Positions 23,850 to 31,790 of a DNA stretch of 33,235 bases are shown in pieces. The position numbers were made by a program, and so were the translations under genes. Position 1 is the first letter of the stretch; each line of letters begins with the position of its first letter. The notes under the pieces are model-generated. The model ran no database searches. It was not told where the DNA came from and saw nothing but the letters and a program-made list of their open reading frames with translations. The DNA is from an uncultured Pseudomonadota bacterium (GTDB lineage Bacteria; Bdellovibrionota_B; Oligoflexia; Oligoflexales; CAIYRB01): NCBI GenBank assembly GCA_903928445.1, contig CAIYRB010000141.1:1-33235 (forward strand), read 5' to 3'.

Positions 23850-25037
23850 CTAAGAGAAGTATATTTCGACTGCGTCGGCCGCCAGCAGGTACCCAGGTCG
23901 ACTGTTCCTAAGGTCTAACTGCTCGCGCATCGTAGCGACGTTGGCCTGAATGGTTGGGTCAGTCGTCACCTGGTGAACCGCCTGACTCAAACTCCGCGGC
24001 GTAACCTCCTCGCGCGCCAAGTGTAGGCCTAGTCCGAGTTCCGCCACGCGTCGCGCCGTCATGGCCTGCTCCGGCATCTGCGGGATGATAACCAATGGAA
24101 CACCATGACTCAGTGCCTCCATGGTTGTACCCATCCCACCATGCATGATCGCCGCTGCAGCCTGCGGCAGGATATCCAACTGCGGCAAATAAGCAGCCGC
24201 ATGTACATTCTCAGGAAGGACACCGAGACTGCTTCGGGTCACCCGGCTGCCAATGGCCATCTGCACGTCCCAATCCGCCCCACCAAAGGCCTCTGCCGCC
24301 ATTTGAAAGAACTCTGGCCATGCATTAAAAACCGTGCCCATCGACACGAACAGGCGGCGCTCCCGCTTGGTCTGGTTGGGCACCCAGCGACCCGAAGTTG
24401 GTCGCGTCGAAAATCCTGGACCGACAAACTGATAGCGCTGGTCAAAACTCGCGCTCTCCGGATGAAAGGCTCGCGGCACAAACACGATATTCAGCGGCTC
24501 ACTATAGGTTTTGATGCTTTGCATCGTCGGCGTCGAAGTGCCATAGGTTGAGCTCAACTGGGCGGCAAGCTGCACATATTCAGCAACGATTGCGTCTGCA
24601 GGAGGAGCCAGGTGCGTCGCTTGCCAAATCGAGACCCGGTCATTTGCCGCGTAGGTCGCATGCAGCGTTGCCGCCGGAACTGCCAGAGCCTCTGCAATCA
24701 GGCGTCCGGCAACGCACATGGGATCGTAGAGAATAACGTCGGGGCGCAGATCACGCACCCGGTCAAAAATTTGCCGCATCGTCGCCGCCGCCTCCGAGAG
24801 AAGGCGCAGCGGAAAGGTCGGTATCATCTCCACGACTTTGTCAGCCGGGGGCACATGATTGCTGAAATCAGACTCATAAGGACAATGCACGGCTCCGGTG
24901 TCTTGCACGGCCGCGGCAAATTCCTCGGTCAAAAAGTAATGAACCTGGTGGCCACGCTTGACCAGCTCCTGGGTCATCGTCAAAGTCGGGTTTACATGGC
25001 CATGCGCACCGAGGTTGATAATTGCAATCTTACTCAA
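23850..25037 (-). CDS. MGT/UGT-type glycosyltransferase (GT1, GT-B fold)
   Basis: A 395-residue inverting glycosyltransferase. Seen: the N-terminal INLGAHGHVNPTLTMTQELVKRGHQVHYFLTEEF with the catalytic-site histidine region of GT1 enzymes (GHVNP), and the C-terminal nucleotide-sugar signature LDILPQAAAAIMHGGMGTTMEALSHGVPLVIIPQMPEQAMTARRV (HGGxGTxxEALxxGVPxxxxPxxxxQ). It most resembles the macrolide glycosyltransferase (YjiC/MGT) group; the acceptor is unknown. The start is the TTG at 25037; no ATG fits and the ribosome site is weak (GCAGAG). It lies 46 nt downstream of flagellin on the same strand with no strong terminator between, so co-transcription is possible. A link to flagellin or surface glycosylation is a guess. 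Confidence 0.85.
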   Translation of the reverse strand: MSKIAIINLGAHGHVNPTLTMTQELVKRGHQVHYFLTEEFAAAVQDTGAVHCPYESDFSNHVPPADKVVEMIPTFPLRLLSEAAATMRQIFDRVRDLRPDVILYDPMCVAGRLIAEALAVPAATLHATYAANDRVSIWQATHLAPPADAIVAEYVQLAAQLSSTYGTSTPTMQSIKTYSEPLNIVFVPRAFHPESASFDQRYQFVGPGFSTRPTSGRWVPNQTKRERRLFVSMGTVFNAWPEFFQMAAEAFGGADWDVQMAIGSRVTRSSLGVLPENVHAAAYLPQLDILPQAAAAIMHGGMGTTMEALSHGVPLVIIPQMPEQAMTARRVAELGLGLHLAREEVTPRSLSQAVHQVTTDPTIQANVATMREQLDLRNSRPGYLLAADAVEIYFS

Positions 25038-25083
25038 TTTAAACTCTGCTGGTAGGGTCTGCGATGTTTACGCCAAACTCTAT

Positions 25084-26010
25084 CTACCCTTGCAATAGCT
25101 TAAGGGCAATCTCCGGCTGCTGGTTGGCCTGCGCCAGTACCGCCGCACCTGCTTGCTGCAGGATCTTGCTCTGCGTCAAGTTCGCCGTCTCGCTGGCGAA
25201 GTCTGCGTCCTTGATCCGCGACTTGGCCGCAGTCAAGGATTCGGTCTGTACGGCAATGGCTTTATCGGTCTTTTCGAGGCGGTTCTGAATGGCACCAAGG
25301 CTGGCGCGGTAGGAGGCCACCTGCTCCATGGCGACTTCAAGAGTCCCGATTGCCGTCTGCGCACCGACCTTGGTGTCGATGCGAGAACCCTCTTCATTCT
25401 GCGTGTTACCCAGTCCAAGCGAGCCCTCACCATCGGTGAAGGCGTTCAACTTGGACATGTCGATACGGATGACGTTAACTGGGTTGAATGACTGCAAGGA
25501 GTCAACATCCTTAAAGTAGTCCTTGCCGACCTGCACCTCTAACGGTGAGCCGTTGCTGTTGCGCTTCATCTCGTCAGGGATTTCATGATTACCGACCAGC
25601 AAGCGGGTGCCGTTGAATTCGGTACCGCCGGCGATCCGGTCGATTTCATCCTTGAGCGAGAAGAACTCCTGATTCAGGTACCCGCGCTCGCGCTGTCCAA
25701 TGGTGTCAGAGGCCGACTGCACCGAGAGTTCACGCAATCGGATCATAATGTTATTGATCTCGTTGAGGCCACCTTCGGCAACCTCGATCAGCGAGACGCC
25801 GTCATTGGCATTGCGTCGCGCCTGGTTTAAGCCGCGAATGTCGGCGCGCAACACCTCCGAGATGGCGAAGCCAGCGGCATCGTCCGCCCCTTTATTGATA
25901 CGATAGCCAGAGGCTAAACGCTCAGTCGCCTTATTCATGTCCTCGCCTGACATCTGCATGTGGCGCTGAGCTACTAACGACTGAACGTTTGTACGGACGC
26001 GAAGCCCCAT
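25084..26010 (-). CDS. Flagellin
   Basis: A 308-residue filament subunit. Seen: the N-terminal D0/D1 helices MGLRVRTNVQSLVAQRHMQMSGEDMNKATERLASGYRINKGADDAAGFAISEVLRADIRGLNQARRNANDGVSLIEVAEGGLNEINNIMIRLRELSVQSASDT, with the TLR5-type LRELSVQ segment, and C-terminal D1/D0 helices ending ILQQAGAAVLAQANQQPEIALKLLQG. The middle (about 140-225) is a short variable domain, so this is a compact flagellin. MGLRVRTNVQ is typical of flagellins in the Bdellovibrio group. The ATG at 26010 has AAAGGGG about 5 nt upstream. It lies 68 nt after the reductase gene, and is about 4.8 kb from the flagellar operon. The likely target of the CsrA/FliW pair encoded in this window. Confidence 0.95.
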   Translation of the reverse strand: MGLRVRTNVQSLVAQRHMQMSGEDMNKATERLASGYRINKGADDAAGFAISEVLRADIRGLNQARRNANDGVSLIEVAEGGLNEINNIMIRLRELSVQSASDTIGQRERGYLNQEFFSLKDEIDRIAGGTEFNGTRLLVGNHEIPDEMKRNSNGSPLEVQVGKDYFKDVDSLQSFNPVNVIRIDMSKLNAFTDGEGSLGLGNTQNEEGSRIDTKVGAQTAIGTLEVAMEQVASYRASLGAIQNRLEKTDKAIAVQTESLTAAKSRIKDADFASETANLTQSKILQQAGAAVLAQANQQPEIALKLLQG

Positions 26011-26078
26011 GGAATCCCCTTTAAAGCGCTAACGGTGCATGACAGAGGTCGAAGGAACAAGAGCGGCAGGCAACGGGA
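26011..26078 (-). promoter_or_regulatory. Flagellin leader region
   Basis: 68 nt between the reductase stop and flagellin ATG. Seen: AAAGGGGATT as ribosome site, with a GGGGA core that only loosely fits the CsrA consensus ANGGA, and the palindrome CTTTAAAG just before it. A sigma-28-like GCCGCTCT (5 of 8 against GCCGATAA) has no correctly spaced -35, so the promoter is unresolved and may lie within the upstream gene. Confidence 0.3.
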
Positions 26079-26720
26079 TCAGTCTTTTTGAACGTTATAG
26101 GTTAAGAATACAAGATTCCCTTGTGGTTGAGAAGCAAGCAGAGTCAATTTAACCGGCGCGGGCAAAGTCGGGGCAACCAGTCCAACCGCAGCCTGAGTGG
26201 CGATAATCACGGGGCAAACGGTTAGAATGAGCTGATCCACCAAGCCGGCAGCATAGAATAATCGGTTTATCTCGCTGCCTCCGAACAGCAGCGCTCGCTC
26301 CACCCCGGCGCCCGCCAAAGCCTTTGCCACGACCAATGCGGGCGACTCCGAGGCATAGGCGATAGTCCGGACGATGCCGGTATGGGGAGGTAAGGGCAAA
26401 GGTTGTTGCGATACGAGCCAGCGCGGCACCTCGGCCTGAGCCAAGAAGGGGTCCCCCTCTGGCAGCCCTCGGTTGGTCAGGACAGCCCAAATAGGTTGCA
26501 CCCCGCGGTCGTTTGGACCAACGAAGGCTCCCCCACTTGCCATCAGCGAAGCGCTGCCGACGATCACCGCATCGGTCGCCCGAAGCAAGGCGAGCACATG
26601 CGCATGGTCGTCGTCATTGGTGAAACCAAGCTCATGCCTGGCCTCGTCGCGCTCACCTGGATGGGAGGCGATCCTCCCGTCCAAACTGACCGCCATCACG
26701 TTGGTGATGCGCAGCGGCAT
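26079..26720 (-). CDS. RibD C-terminal domain / dihydrofolate reductase-like NADPH reductase
   Basis: A 213-residue stand-alone reductase domain. Seen: ITNVMAVSLDGRIAS at the N-terminus (the RibD_C/DHFR start with S-L-D-G), LLRATDAVIVGSASLMASG (cofactor-contact strand and GxxT/S-like loop), and VERALLFGGSEINRLFYAAGLVDQLILTVCPVI, the GGSxxNxxFxxxGLVDEL signature of RibD_C. The deaminase domain of bifunctional RibD is absent. It could reduce a riboflavin precursor or a related pyrimidine; stand-alone members have varied roles. No other riboflavin gene is near. It begins 19 nt after the carD stop, lacks a clear ribosome site, and ends 68 nt before flagellin. Confidence 0.82.
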   Translation of the reverse strand: MPLRITNVMAVSLDGRIASHPGERDEARHELGFTNDDDHAHVLALLRATDAVIVGSASLMASGGAFVGPNDRGVQPIWAVLTNRGLPEGDPFLAQAEVPRWLVSQQPLPLPPHTGIVRTIAYASESPALVVAKALAGAGVERALLFGGSEINRLFYAAGLVDQLILTVCPVIIATQAAVGLVAPTLPAPVKLTLLASQPQGNLVFLTYNVQKD

Positions 26721-26739
26721 CGCTCGACGGTCGCAAAAA

Positions 26740-27225
26740 CTAGTTAGGGAGGAGGAGCTGATTCAGCTCACCCTCGACGTCGATCGCTTCGCGGCTAGCG
26801 GCAGCGCTGATCTCGGAGACGAGCATGGCCAGCGCCTTGTCCATCATCTTCTTTTCGCCGTAGGATAGGTCCTTGTCGCCCTTGAGGGAGCATAGATCGC
26901 GCAGCACCTCGGCGATGTCGGCCACGGAACCCGTCCGCAGCTTGTCGTTGAACTCGCGAAAACGCCGGTTCCAGGTCGTGTGCGACACCTTGCCGGGGCT
27001 GCGCAAGATGGTGTAGACGTTGTCGATCTCGATCGTCGAAATCAAACTGCGCATACCAGCGCGTTCACAACCGCTGATTGGGACCATCAAAGTGGCGCCT
27101 GAACCCATGATCTGGAGCACGTAAAAGTCCTGATTCGTGCCACCGATCTTACGCGATTCAATGCGTTTGACCACGCCAACGCCATGCGCAGGGTATACGG
27201 CCTTGTCTCCGACTTTGAATTCCAT
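26740..27225 (-). CDS. carD: CarD/CdnL-type RNA polymerase-binding transcription regulator
   Basis: A 161-residue protein of the CarD_CdnL_TRCF family that binds the RNA polymerase beta subunit and stabilises open promoter complexes, often at rRNA promoters. Seen: the N-terminal RNAP-interaction domain MEFKVGDKAVYPAHGVGVVKRIESRKIGGTNQDFYVLQI...LMVPI (about 1-55), then an all-helical C-terminal domain (about 65-155: SHTTWNRRFREFNDKLRTGSVADIAEVLRDLCSLKGDKDLSYGEKKMMDKALAMLVSEISAA) with the tryptophan W85 that wedges the promoter fork in this family. The length is normal. The ATG at 27225 has GGAG 6-7 nt upstream. A promoter-like TTGACT/TAAGAT pair lies about 180 nt upstream. Confidence 0.92.
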   Translation of the reverse strand: MEFKVGDKAVYPAHGVGVVKRIESRKIGGTNQDFYVLQIMGSGATLMVPISGCERAGMRSLISTIEIDNVYTILRSPGKVSHTTWNRRFREFNDKLRTGSVADIAEVLRDLCSLKGDKDLSYGEKKMMDKALAMLVSEISAAASREAIDVEGELNQLLLPN

Positions 27226-27606
27226 GATTGACTCCGGGTTGCAGGTAATCCGACTGTCGTGCGCACTGAAATGGCCGATGATCTGAGGCTAGAGCTAGGG
27301 CCCAGGAGGGAATACCCGATGGGGGAAAATTCGGAACTGCTTCGTGCTGGATGCACTAGCCCCGCTTGAGATAACTACGGCCACGGTATGTCTACAAAGT
27401 TGGATCTTACTGATTTTTATAAAATAGTCAAATGGTTAGTATAGTGAGCACGGAGTCTGGCATGGATTTATAGTTATATCAATGGCTTGACAGAGGACTT
27501 CTTGCCATCGCCGGGAATTTACGCTATGTACCCTGGCTTAACAGTCCGTCTCTGCGGAATCTTAAGTTCGCCCAGTCATTTCAGTATCATTTTGGAGATC
27601 CTCGAC
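27226..27606. promoter_or_regulatory. 381-nt spacer between divergent carD and rpsO
   Basis: No gene seen. Minus strand: TTGACT (27431-27426) and TAAGAT (27409-27404) with a 16-nt spacer is a fair carD promoter. Plus strand: TATAGT at 27440-27445 and again at 27469-27474, both 5 of 6 -10 boxes but with poor -35 partners, and an isolated TTGACA at 27487-27492. The central 27410-27480 is very AT-rich. A plus transcript would have an rpsO leader over 100 nt, which could host S15 autoregulation; no structure was confirmed. Confidence 0.4.
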
Positions 27607-27876
27607 ATGTCCCTTACCGCTGCCCAAACTGCGGAACTACTCAAGAAACACGGCCGCCACGAGAAAGACACTGGCTCGCCAGAAGCCCAGGTGACGCTGA
27701 TCACAGCCCGCCTCAACTATCTGAATGAACACTTTAAGGCCAACTCGAAGGATCATCATTCCCGTACCGGGCTGATGAAGCTCGTCGGCCAGCGCCGTCG
27801 TCTGCTAGATTACCTCCACCGGAAAAACTACGAGGGCTACAAAAAGCTCATCGGCGACCTTGGGATTCGTAAATAA
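27607..27876 (+). CDS. rpsO: 30S ribosomal protein S15
   Basis: An 89-residue primary 16S rRNA-binding protein. Seen: MSLTAAQTAELLKKHGRHEKDTGSPEAQVTLITARLNYLNEHFKANSKDHHSRTGLMKLVGQRRRLLDYLHRKNYEGYKKLIGDLGIRK, a full match to S15, with the DTGSPEAQ and H-x-x-D-x-H-S-R-x-G-L-x-x-L-V-x-x-R-R-x-L-L signatures that contact the three-way junction. The ATG at 27607 has TGGAGAT about 8 nt upstream. The reading frame stays open 120 nt upstream, but those codons are unrelated to S15. pnp follows after 40 nt with no terminator, the classic rpsO-pnp operon. Confidence 0.97.
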   Translation: MSLTAAQTAELLKKHGRHEKDTGSPEAQVTLITARLNYLNEHFKANSKDHHSRTGLMKLVGQRRRLLDYLHRKNYEGYKKLIGDLGIRK

Positions 27877-27916
27877 GCTGCGGCCTGTGATTCTCCCCTT
27901 GCGAAGGATGTTGTGA

Positions 27917-30004
27917 ATGAGTCTGATTCGTGAAGTTACCGTCGGCGACAAGTTGATCAAGCTGGAGTTCCAAAGGTTCGCAAAACAAGCCAACGGCTCG
28001 GTGATGGTCAGCTGCGGTGACACGCAGGTTCTCGTCACCGTCTGCGCCGCCGACGAGCCGAAAGAAGGCCAAGACTTCTTTCCCCTGACCGTCGACTACG
28101 TCGAGAAGTTCTACGCCGCGGGTCGCATCCCCGGTGGCTACGTCAAGCGTGAGACCCGCCCCAGCGAGCGCGAAGCCCTCACCAGCCGCGTCATCGACCG
28201 GCCGCTGCGCCCCAGCTTCCCGGAAGAGTACATGTGCGACACGCAGATCGTCGCCACGGTCATGTCCTACGAAGCCAAACACAATCCAGCTCCTCTCGCC
28301 TTGCTCGGCGCTAGTGCCGCGCTGATGGTGAGCGACATCCCCTTCCAAGGCCCTGTCGCCTCGCTGCGCATCGGCATGGAGGGCGGCAAGCTCATCCTCG
28401 ACCCGCCGACCAATTACGTCTCCGACCTCGACTTAAACGTCGCCTGCCGCCCTGATGCCATTTTGATGGTTGAAGCCGGCGCCAACTTCCTCTCCGAAGA
28501 GCAGATGCTCGACGCCATCAACACCGCCCAGCAGTGGATGCAGCCGTTGTTTGATGTGCAGCTCGAAGTGCAGCGCTTGATCGGCAAGCCAAAGCGCACC
28601 CTAGCAAAGAAGACCGTCAACGAAGCGCTGAAAGACGAAGTCATCCAGGCTGCCAAAGGACTCATCGCTGGCGCTTTCGCCATCGACGACAAGATGGACC
28701 GGATGAAGGCCCTTAAAGTCGCTGGTAAAAAAGTCGTCGAGCAGCTTTGCACCGACGGCGACGCCGGCCGCAAGGCTCAGGTCAAGGCGCTGATCGAAGA
28801 CACCAAGTACGAGATGATGCGCAGCCAGATCCTCGACGAAAAGCGCCGGATCGGTGGCCGCGGTTATAAAGACATCCGCAGTATCCTGTGCGAGACGCAT
28901 ATTCTCGGCAGGCCACACGGCTCCTCGCTGTTTACCCGCGGTGAAACCCAGGCCCTTGCGACCGTCACCCTCGGCGCCGGCGATGACGAGCAGCGCCTCG
29001 ATTCGATCCAGTCGCATGATGAGTGGAAGAGCTTCATGCTCCACTACAACTTCCCGCCCTTCTCGGTCGGCGAAGCGAAACCTCTACGCGGCCTGAGCCG
29101 TCGTGAGATGGGTCACGGTGCCTTGGCTGAGCGCGCCATCGCCCAGATCATTCCCGAGAAGAGCAAGTTCGGCTACACCATCCGCTTGGTGTCCGAAGTC
29201 CTTGAGTCCAACGGCAGTTCGTCGATGGCGACCGTATGTGCCGGCGTCATGGCGCTGCTCGATGCCGGTGTGCCGATTGTCGAGCCAGTTGCTGGAATCG
29301 CCATGGGCCTCATCAAAGAGGGTGACAAGTACGCCATCCTTTCGGACATCCTCGGCGACGAAGATCACCTCGGCGACATGGACTTTAAGGTCTGCGGCGG
29401 CGAAAACGGTATCACGGCGCTGCAGATGGACATCAAGATTGGCGGCCTGTCCAAAGATATCATGCGCGAGGCCCTCACCCAGGCGAAGGAAGGCCGCCGC
29501 CACATCTTGAGCAAGATGCGCGGAGCCATCACTGAGCCGAAGGAACTGAGCCAGTTCGCACCGCGGATCTTCCAAATCAAAGTCGCATCTGACCGCATCC
29601 GCGACCTGATCGGTCCTGGTGGTAAGGTGGTCAAAAAGATCGTCGCCGACACCGGTGTCAAGATCGACATCGCCGACGACGGCATGGTGAGCATCGTCTC
29701 GCCCGACGTGCTCTCGGCTGAAGCCGCCAAGCAAATGATCCGGACCATCACCACCGATCCAGAGATCGGCGGCATCTTCCTTGGTACCGTGAAGCGGATC
29801 ATGGACTTCGGCGCCTTCATCGAGATCCGCCCAGGCCAAGAAGGCTTATGCCATATCTCCGAACTGGAAGAAGGCCGAGTCAACAAGGTGACCGACGTCC
29901 TCAACGAAGGCGAAGAGGTTTTGGTCAAGGTTTTGGATATCGACCGCCAAGGCAAAATCAAGCTGTCGCGTCGCGGCGCACTAGGCAAAAAGCCTACGGC
30001 TTGA
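27917..30004 (+). CDS. pnp: Polyribonucleotide nucleotidyltransferase (PNPase)
   Basis: A 695-residue 3'-5' phosphorolytic exoribonuclease, core of the RNA degradosome. Seen: a first RNase PH-like domain (about 1-140, GGYVKRETRPSEREALTSRVIDRPLRPSFP), a helical linker (about 215-300), a second catalytic RNase PH domain (about 300-540, with LCETHILGRPHGSSLFTRGETQALATVTLG and ILGDEDHLGDMDFKVCGGENGITALQMDIK), a KH domain (IKVASDRIRDLIGPGGKVVKKIVADTGVKIDIADDGMVSI, about 552-590), and an S1 domain (GTVKRIMDFGAFIEIRPGQEGLCHISEL, about 620-690). All domains are intact and the length is normal. The ATG at 27917 has AAGGA about 10 nt upstream. An intrinsic terminator follows the stop after 28 nt. Confidence 0.97.
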   Translation: MSLIREVTVGDKLIKLEFQRFAKQANGSVMVSCGDTQVLVTVCAADEPKEGQDFFPLTVDYVEKFYAAGRIPGGYVKRETRPSEREALTSRVIDRPLRPSFPEEYMCDTQIVATVMSYEAKHNPAPLALLGASAALMVSDIPFQGPVASLRIGMEGGKLILDPPTNYVSDLDLNVACRPDAILMVEAGANFLSEEQMLDAINTAQQWMQPLFDVQLEVQRLIGKPKRTLAKKTVNEALKDEVIQAAKGLIAGAFAIDDKMDRMKALKVAGKKVVEQLCTDGDAGRKAQVKALIEDTKYEMMRSQILDEKRRIGGRGYKDIRSILCETHILGRPHGSSLFTRGETQALATVTLGAGDDEQRLDSIQSHDEWKSFMLHYNFPPFSVGEAKPLRGLSRREMGHGALAERAIAQIIPEKSKFGYTIRLVSEVLESNGSSSMATVCAGVMALLDAGVPIVEPVAGIAMGLIKEGDKYAILSDILGDEDHLGDMDFKVCGGENGITALQMDIKIGGLSKDIMREALTQAKEGRRHILSKMRGAITEPKELSQFAPRIFQIKVASDRIRDLIGPGGKVVKKIVADTGVKIDIADDGMVSIVSPDVLSAEAAKQMIRTITTDPEIGGIFLGTVKRIMDFGAFIEIRPGQEGLCHISELEEGRVNKVTDVLNEGEEVLVKVLDIDRQGKIKLSRRGALGKKPTA

Positions 30005-30032
30005 GTTAGACCTGAGGCACATTTAGACTATG

Positions 30033-30060
30033 AGGCGGCTCCAGCAGAGCCGCCTTTTTA
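30033..30060 (+). terminator. Intrinsic terminator after pnp
   Basis: AGGCGGCTC (30033-30041) pairs perfectly with GAGCCGCCT (30047-30055) around a CAGCA loop, followed by TTTT. This is a GC-rich 9-bp stem with a T-tract, 28 nt after the pnp stop. Confidence 0.9.
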
Positions 30061-30175
30061 CGTTGTGAATGTCCGCCGCGGGCACCTTGGCTCCGGCAGC
30101 TGTACGATTTGCCACACCCAGTTGTGGTCTAGACCTTGCATGCGTTACCCTCAAGCATCTATCAGAGGAGACCTT

Positions 30176-30556
30176 ATGATGAACCGGATATGTCTCGGCC
30201 TGGCTTCACTGTGGACCTTTAGCAGCGTGGCACTCGCCAACTCCACCGTCCAGGATCTCATGCGACAAAAGCTCGAAAGCGCCCACGCCATCCTCGATGC
30301 GCTTGCCTTAGAGGATTTCACCAAGATCGAATATCACGCCAAACTGCTCAAAGAGATCAGCCATGCCACGACCTGGTACAAGGCGGATTCTGACGATTTC
30401 AGGCACCATGCCAAGAGTTTTCAAAATTCCGCGGATTATCTCGCCGAACAAGCCAAGCTACGCAGTTTGGAAGGTGCCTCCCTCGGCTACATCCGCGTCC
30501 AACTCGACTGCATTGAGTGCCATAAGGTCGTCCGTGCAGCGAAAAAGGCCAAATAG
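30176..30556 (+). CDS. Small periplasmic c-type cytochrome with C-terminal heme site
   Basis: A 126-residue exported protein. Seen: a signal peptide (about 1-21, CLGLASLWTFSSVALAN), mostly alpha-helical sequence with amphipathic helices (about 24-45, 48-65, 70-95), and one heme-binding C112-I-E-C115-H116 ten residues before the end (CIECHKVVRAAKKAK). A helical bundle with the CxxCH near the C-terminus is the layout of cytochrome c'-type proteins, which bind small gases or carry electrons in the periplasm. I chose the ATG at 30176 with AGAGGAG 5-6 nt upstream; a second ATG follows directly. It is followed after 17 nt by the REC-kinase gene, so the two may be co-transcribed. Confidence 0.8.
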   Translation: MMNRICLGLASLWTFSSVALANSTVQDLMRQKLESAHAILDALALEDFTKIEYHAKLLKEISHATTWYKADSDDFRHHAKSFQNSADYLAEQAKLRSLEGASLGYIRVQLDCIECHKVVRAAKKAK

Positions 30557-30573
30557 CCCGCTGGAGGGAGCCC

Positions 30574-31755
30574 ATGAGCGGCACGCCTGAGCATCCCGCA
30601 CGCTGCATCCTCGTGGTCGACGACAACCCCACGGTCCTAAGACTCATGGGCTCGCTGTTTGAGGAGGAGGGCATCGATGTCTGCCTCGCTCTTAGCGCGG
30701 CAGAGGCAAAGCAGCATCTGCGGCGGCAGCAACCGCCGTTTGACTTGGTCCTATCCGATATTCAAATGCCGGGCGAGAGCGGCTTTGACCTGTTGCAATG
30801 GATCAAACAAACGGGTTCGCCCTATCATGACCTTCCCGTGCTGCTGACTACGGCGCAGTTGCCAGAAGCCGAGAACCGGGTCAAGGGTTTGGCCATGGGC
30901 GCGGTCGACTACGTGGTGCGCCCGATCGAACTCAAAGAGCTGGTGCTGCGGGCCATTAACGCCATCGATCACTACCAGCACGTCAAGGCACTGGAGACCT
31001 CGCTACAGAGTAGCGAGCATCTGGCTATGGTCGGGCGCCTGATGGCGGCATCCAATCATGAGGTTAAAAACCTAGCGATGATCGTCAGAGTCTGTGCCGA
31101 TCAGGTCCAACGACTCTTGAATCCTAGCCCTATACAGCATCCTAAAGCCGCAGCGGCACTGGCCGCTCTCACCGAGGCCTCGACGCTCCTCACCGAAGTC
31201 GCGCGAAGTCTCAGCACCTTTGCAACGACGCGCGTTAGCTGCCGACCGCTTGAACTTACAGCGCTGGTCGAACAGGTCATCGTCCTGATGCGGCCCATGG
31301 TGAAGCCGTACCGTCTTGAGCTAGCATCGCAGCCCCAAGCGTGGGTCATGGCGCATGAAGTCAGGCTAAAGCAAGTGTTGATTAACTTAATCCTCAATGC
31401 GCACGATGCTATCGTCGAACTAGCGCCCGAACAGGGCGGCCGCATCATCATCAGCCTTGCTGCGAAAGGCGAGTTCGTAAGCCTCAGCGTCACCGACAAT
31501 GGTATTGGGCTTGAGACGCCTGGGGTGCGCCGGGAATTTGCCGCCTTTGCAACGACCAAGAAACTGCGCGGAGGTCAGGGCCTCGGCCTATGGCTCTGCT
31601 CGCGCATTATCGGCGATATGCAGGGAACGCTTGAATTAAGCTCCAAGGGCGTCGGGACCGGGGTGACGGCAACGGTGTCGCTCCTACGCGTCGAGGCTCC
31701 CGAACCTGATGGGCTAAGCCTTGAGGTTGCTAAATATCTGCAGGATCTGGAGTAA
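30574..31755 (+). CDS. REC-histidine kinase hybrid (receiver domain first)
   Basis: A 393-residue soluble signalling protein. Seen: a receiver domain (about 10-130, CILVVDDNPTVLRLMGSLF; phosphoacceptor D62 in LVLSDIQMPGESG; switch T92/T93), where the near-invariant Lys before Pro is Arg116 (YVVRPIE). Next is a dimerisation/phosphoacceptor region with H162 in AASNHEVKNLAMIV. A HATPase domain follows (N-box QVLINLILNAHDAI at about 266-279, G1 DNGIGLE, G2 GGQGLGLWL). There is no membrane segment, so the input is probably phosphotransfer to REC or a partner. The ATG at 30574 has GGAGGGAG about 5 nt upstream, 17 nt after the cytochrome gene. It is convergent with the PAS-kinase gene. The output partner is not in the window. 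Confidence 0.88.
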   Translation: MSGTPEHPARCILVVDDNPTVLRLMGSLFEEEGIDVCLALSAAEAKQHLRRQQPPFDLVLSDIQMPGESGFDLLQWIKQTGSPYHDLPVLLTTAQLPEAENRVKGLAMGAVDYVVRPIELKELVLRAINAIDHYQHVKALETSLQSSEHLAMVGRLMAASNHEVKNLAMIVRVCADQVQRLLNPSPIQHPKAAAALAALTEASTLLTEVARSLSTFATTRVSCRPLELTALVEQVIVLMRPMVKPYRLELASQPQAWVMAHEVRLKQVLINLILNAHDAIVELAPEQGGRIIISLAAKGEFVSLSVTDNGIGLETPGVRREFAAFATTKKLRGGQGLGLWLCSRIIGDMQGTLELSSKGVGTGVTATVSLLRVEAPEPDGLSLEVAKYLQDLE

Positions 31756-31790
31756 CAGAGGCATCGGCCTCGAATCTCCTCACAAGCCAT

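Noticed and set aside
23955..23980. Third REP-like copy (GGGTCAGTCGTCACC)
   Set aside because: The match is short, interrupted and inside the glycosyltransferase coding sequence, without the flanking CGCTAACC-ACTGA part.
26030..26078. Sigma-28 promoter for flagellin (GCCGCTCT as -10)
   Set aside because: Only 5 of 8 matches and no correctly spaced TAAA-type -35 element.
27487..27492. Perfect TTGACA as -35 of rpsO
   Set aside because: No -10-like hexamer lies 15-19 nt downstream; the sequence there is GCCGGG.
27487..27606. A 40-codon N-terminal extension of rpsO
   Set aside because: S15 is about 89 residues and begins MSLTAAQT here, with a good ribosome site; the upstream residues have no S15 similarity.
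30126..30135. Perfect palindrome GGTCTAGACC upstream of the cytochrome gene
   Set aside because: A single 10-nt palindrome with no second copy nearby and no promoter to relate it to; expected by chance in a window of this size.
30065..30175. Upstream extension of the cytochrome frame containing a CTICH (CxxCH) motif
   Set aside because: It begins just after the pnp terminator at a GTG without a ribosome site and would put the signal peptide inside the protein. AGAGGAG before 30176 marks the real start, so the CxxCH is taken as chance.
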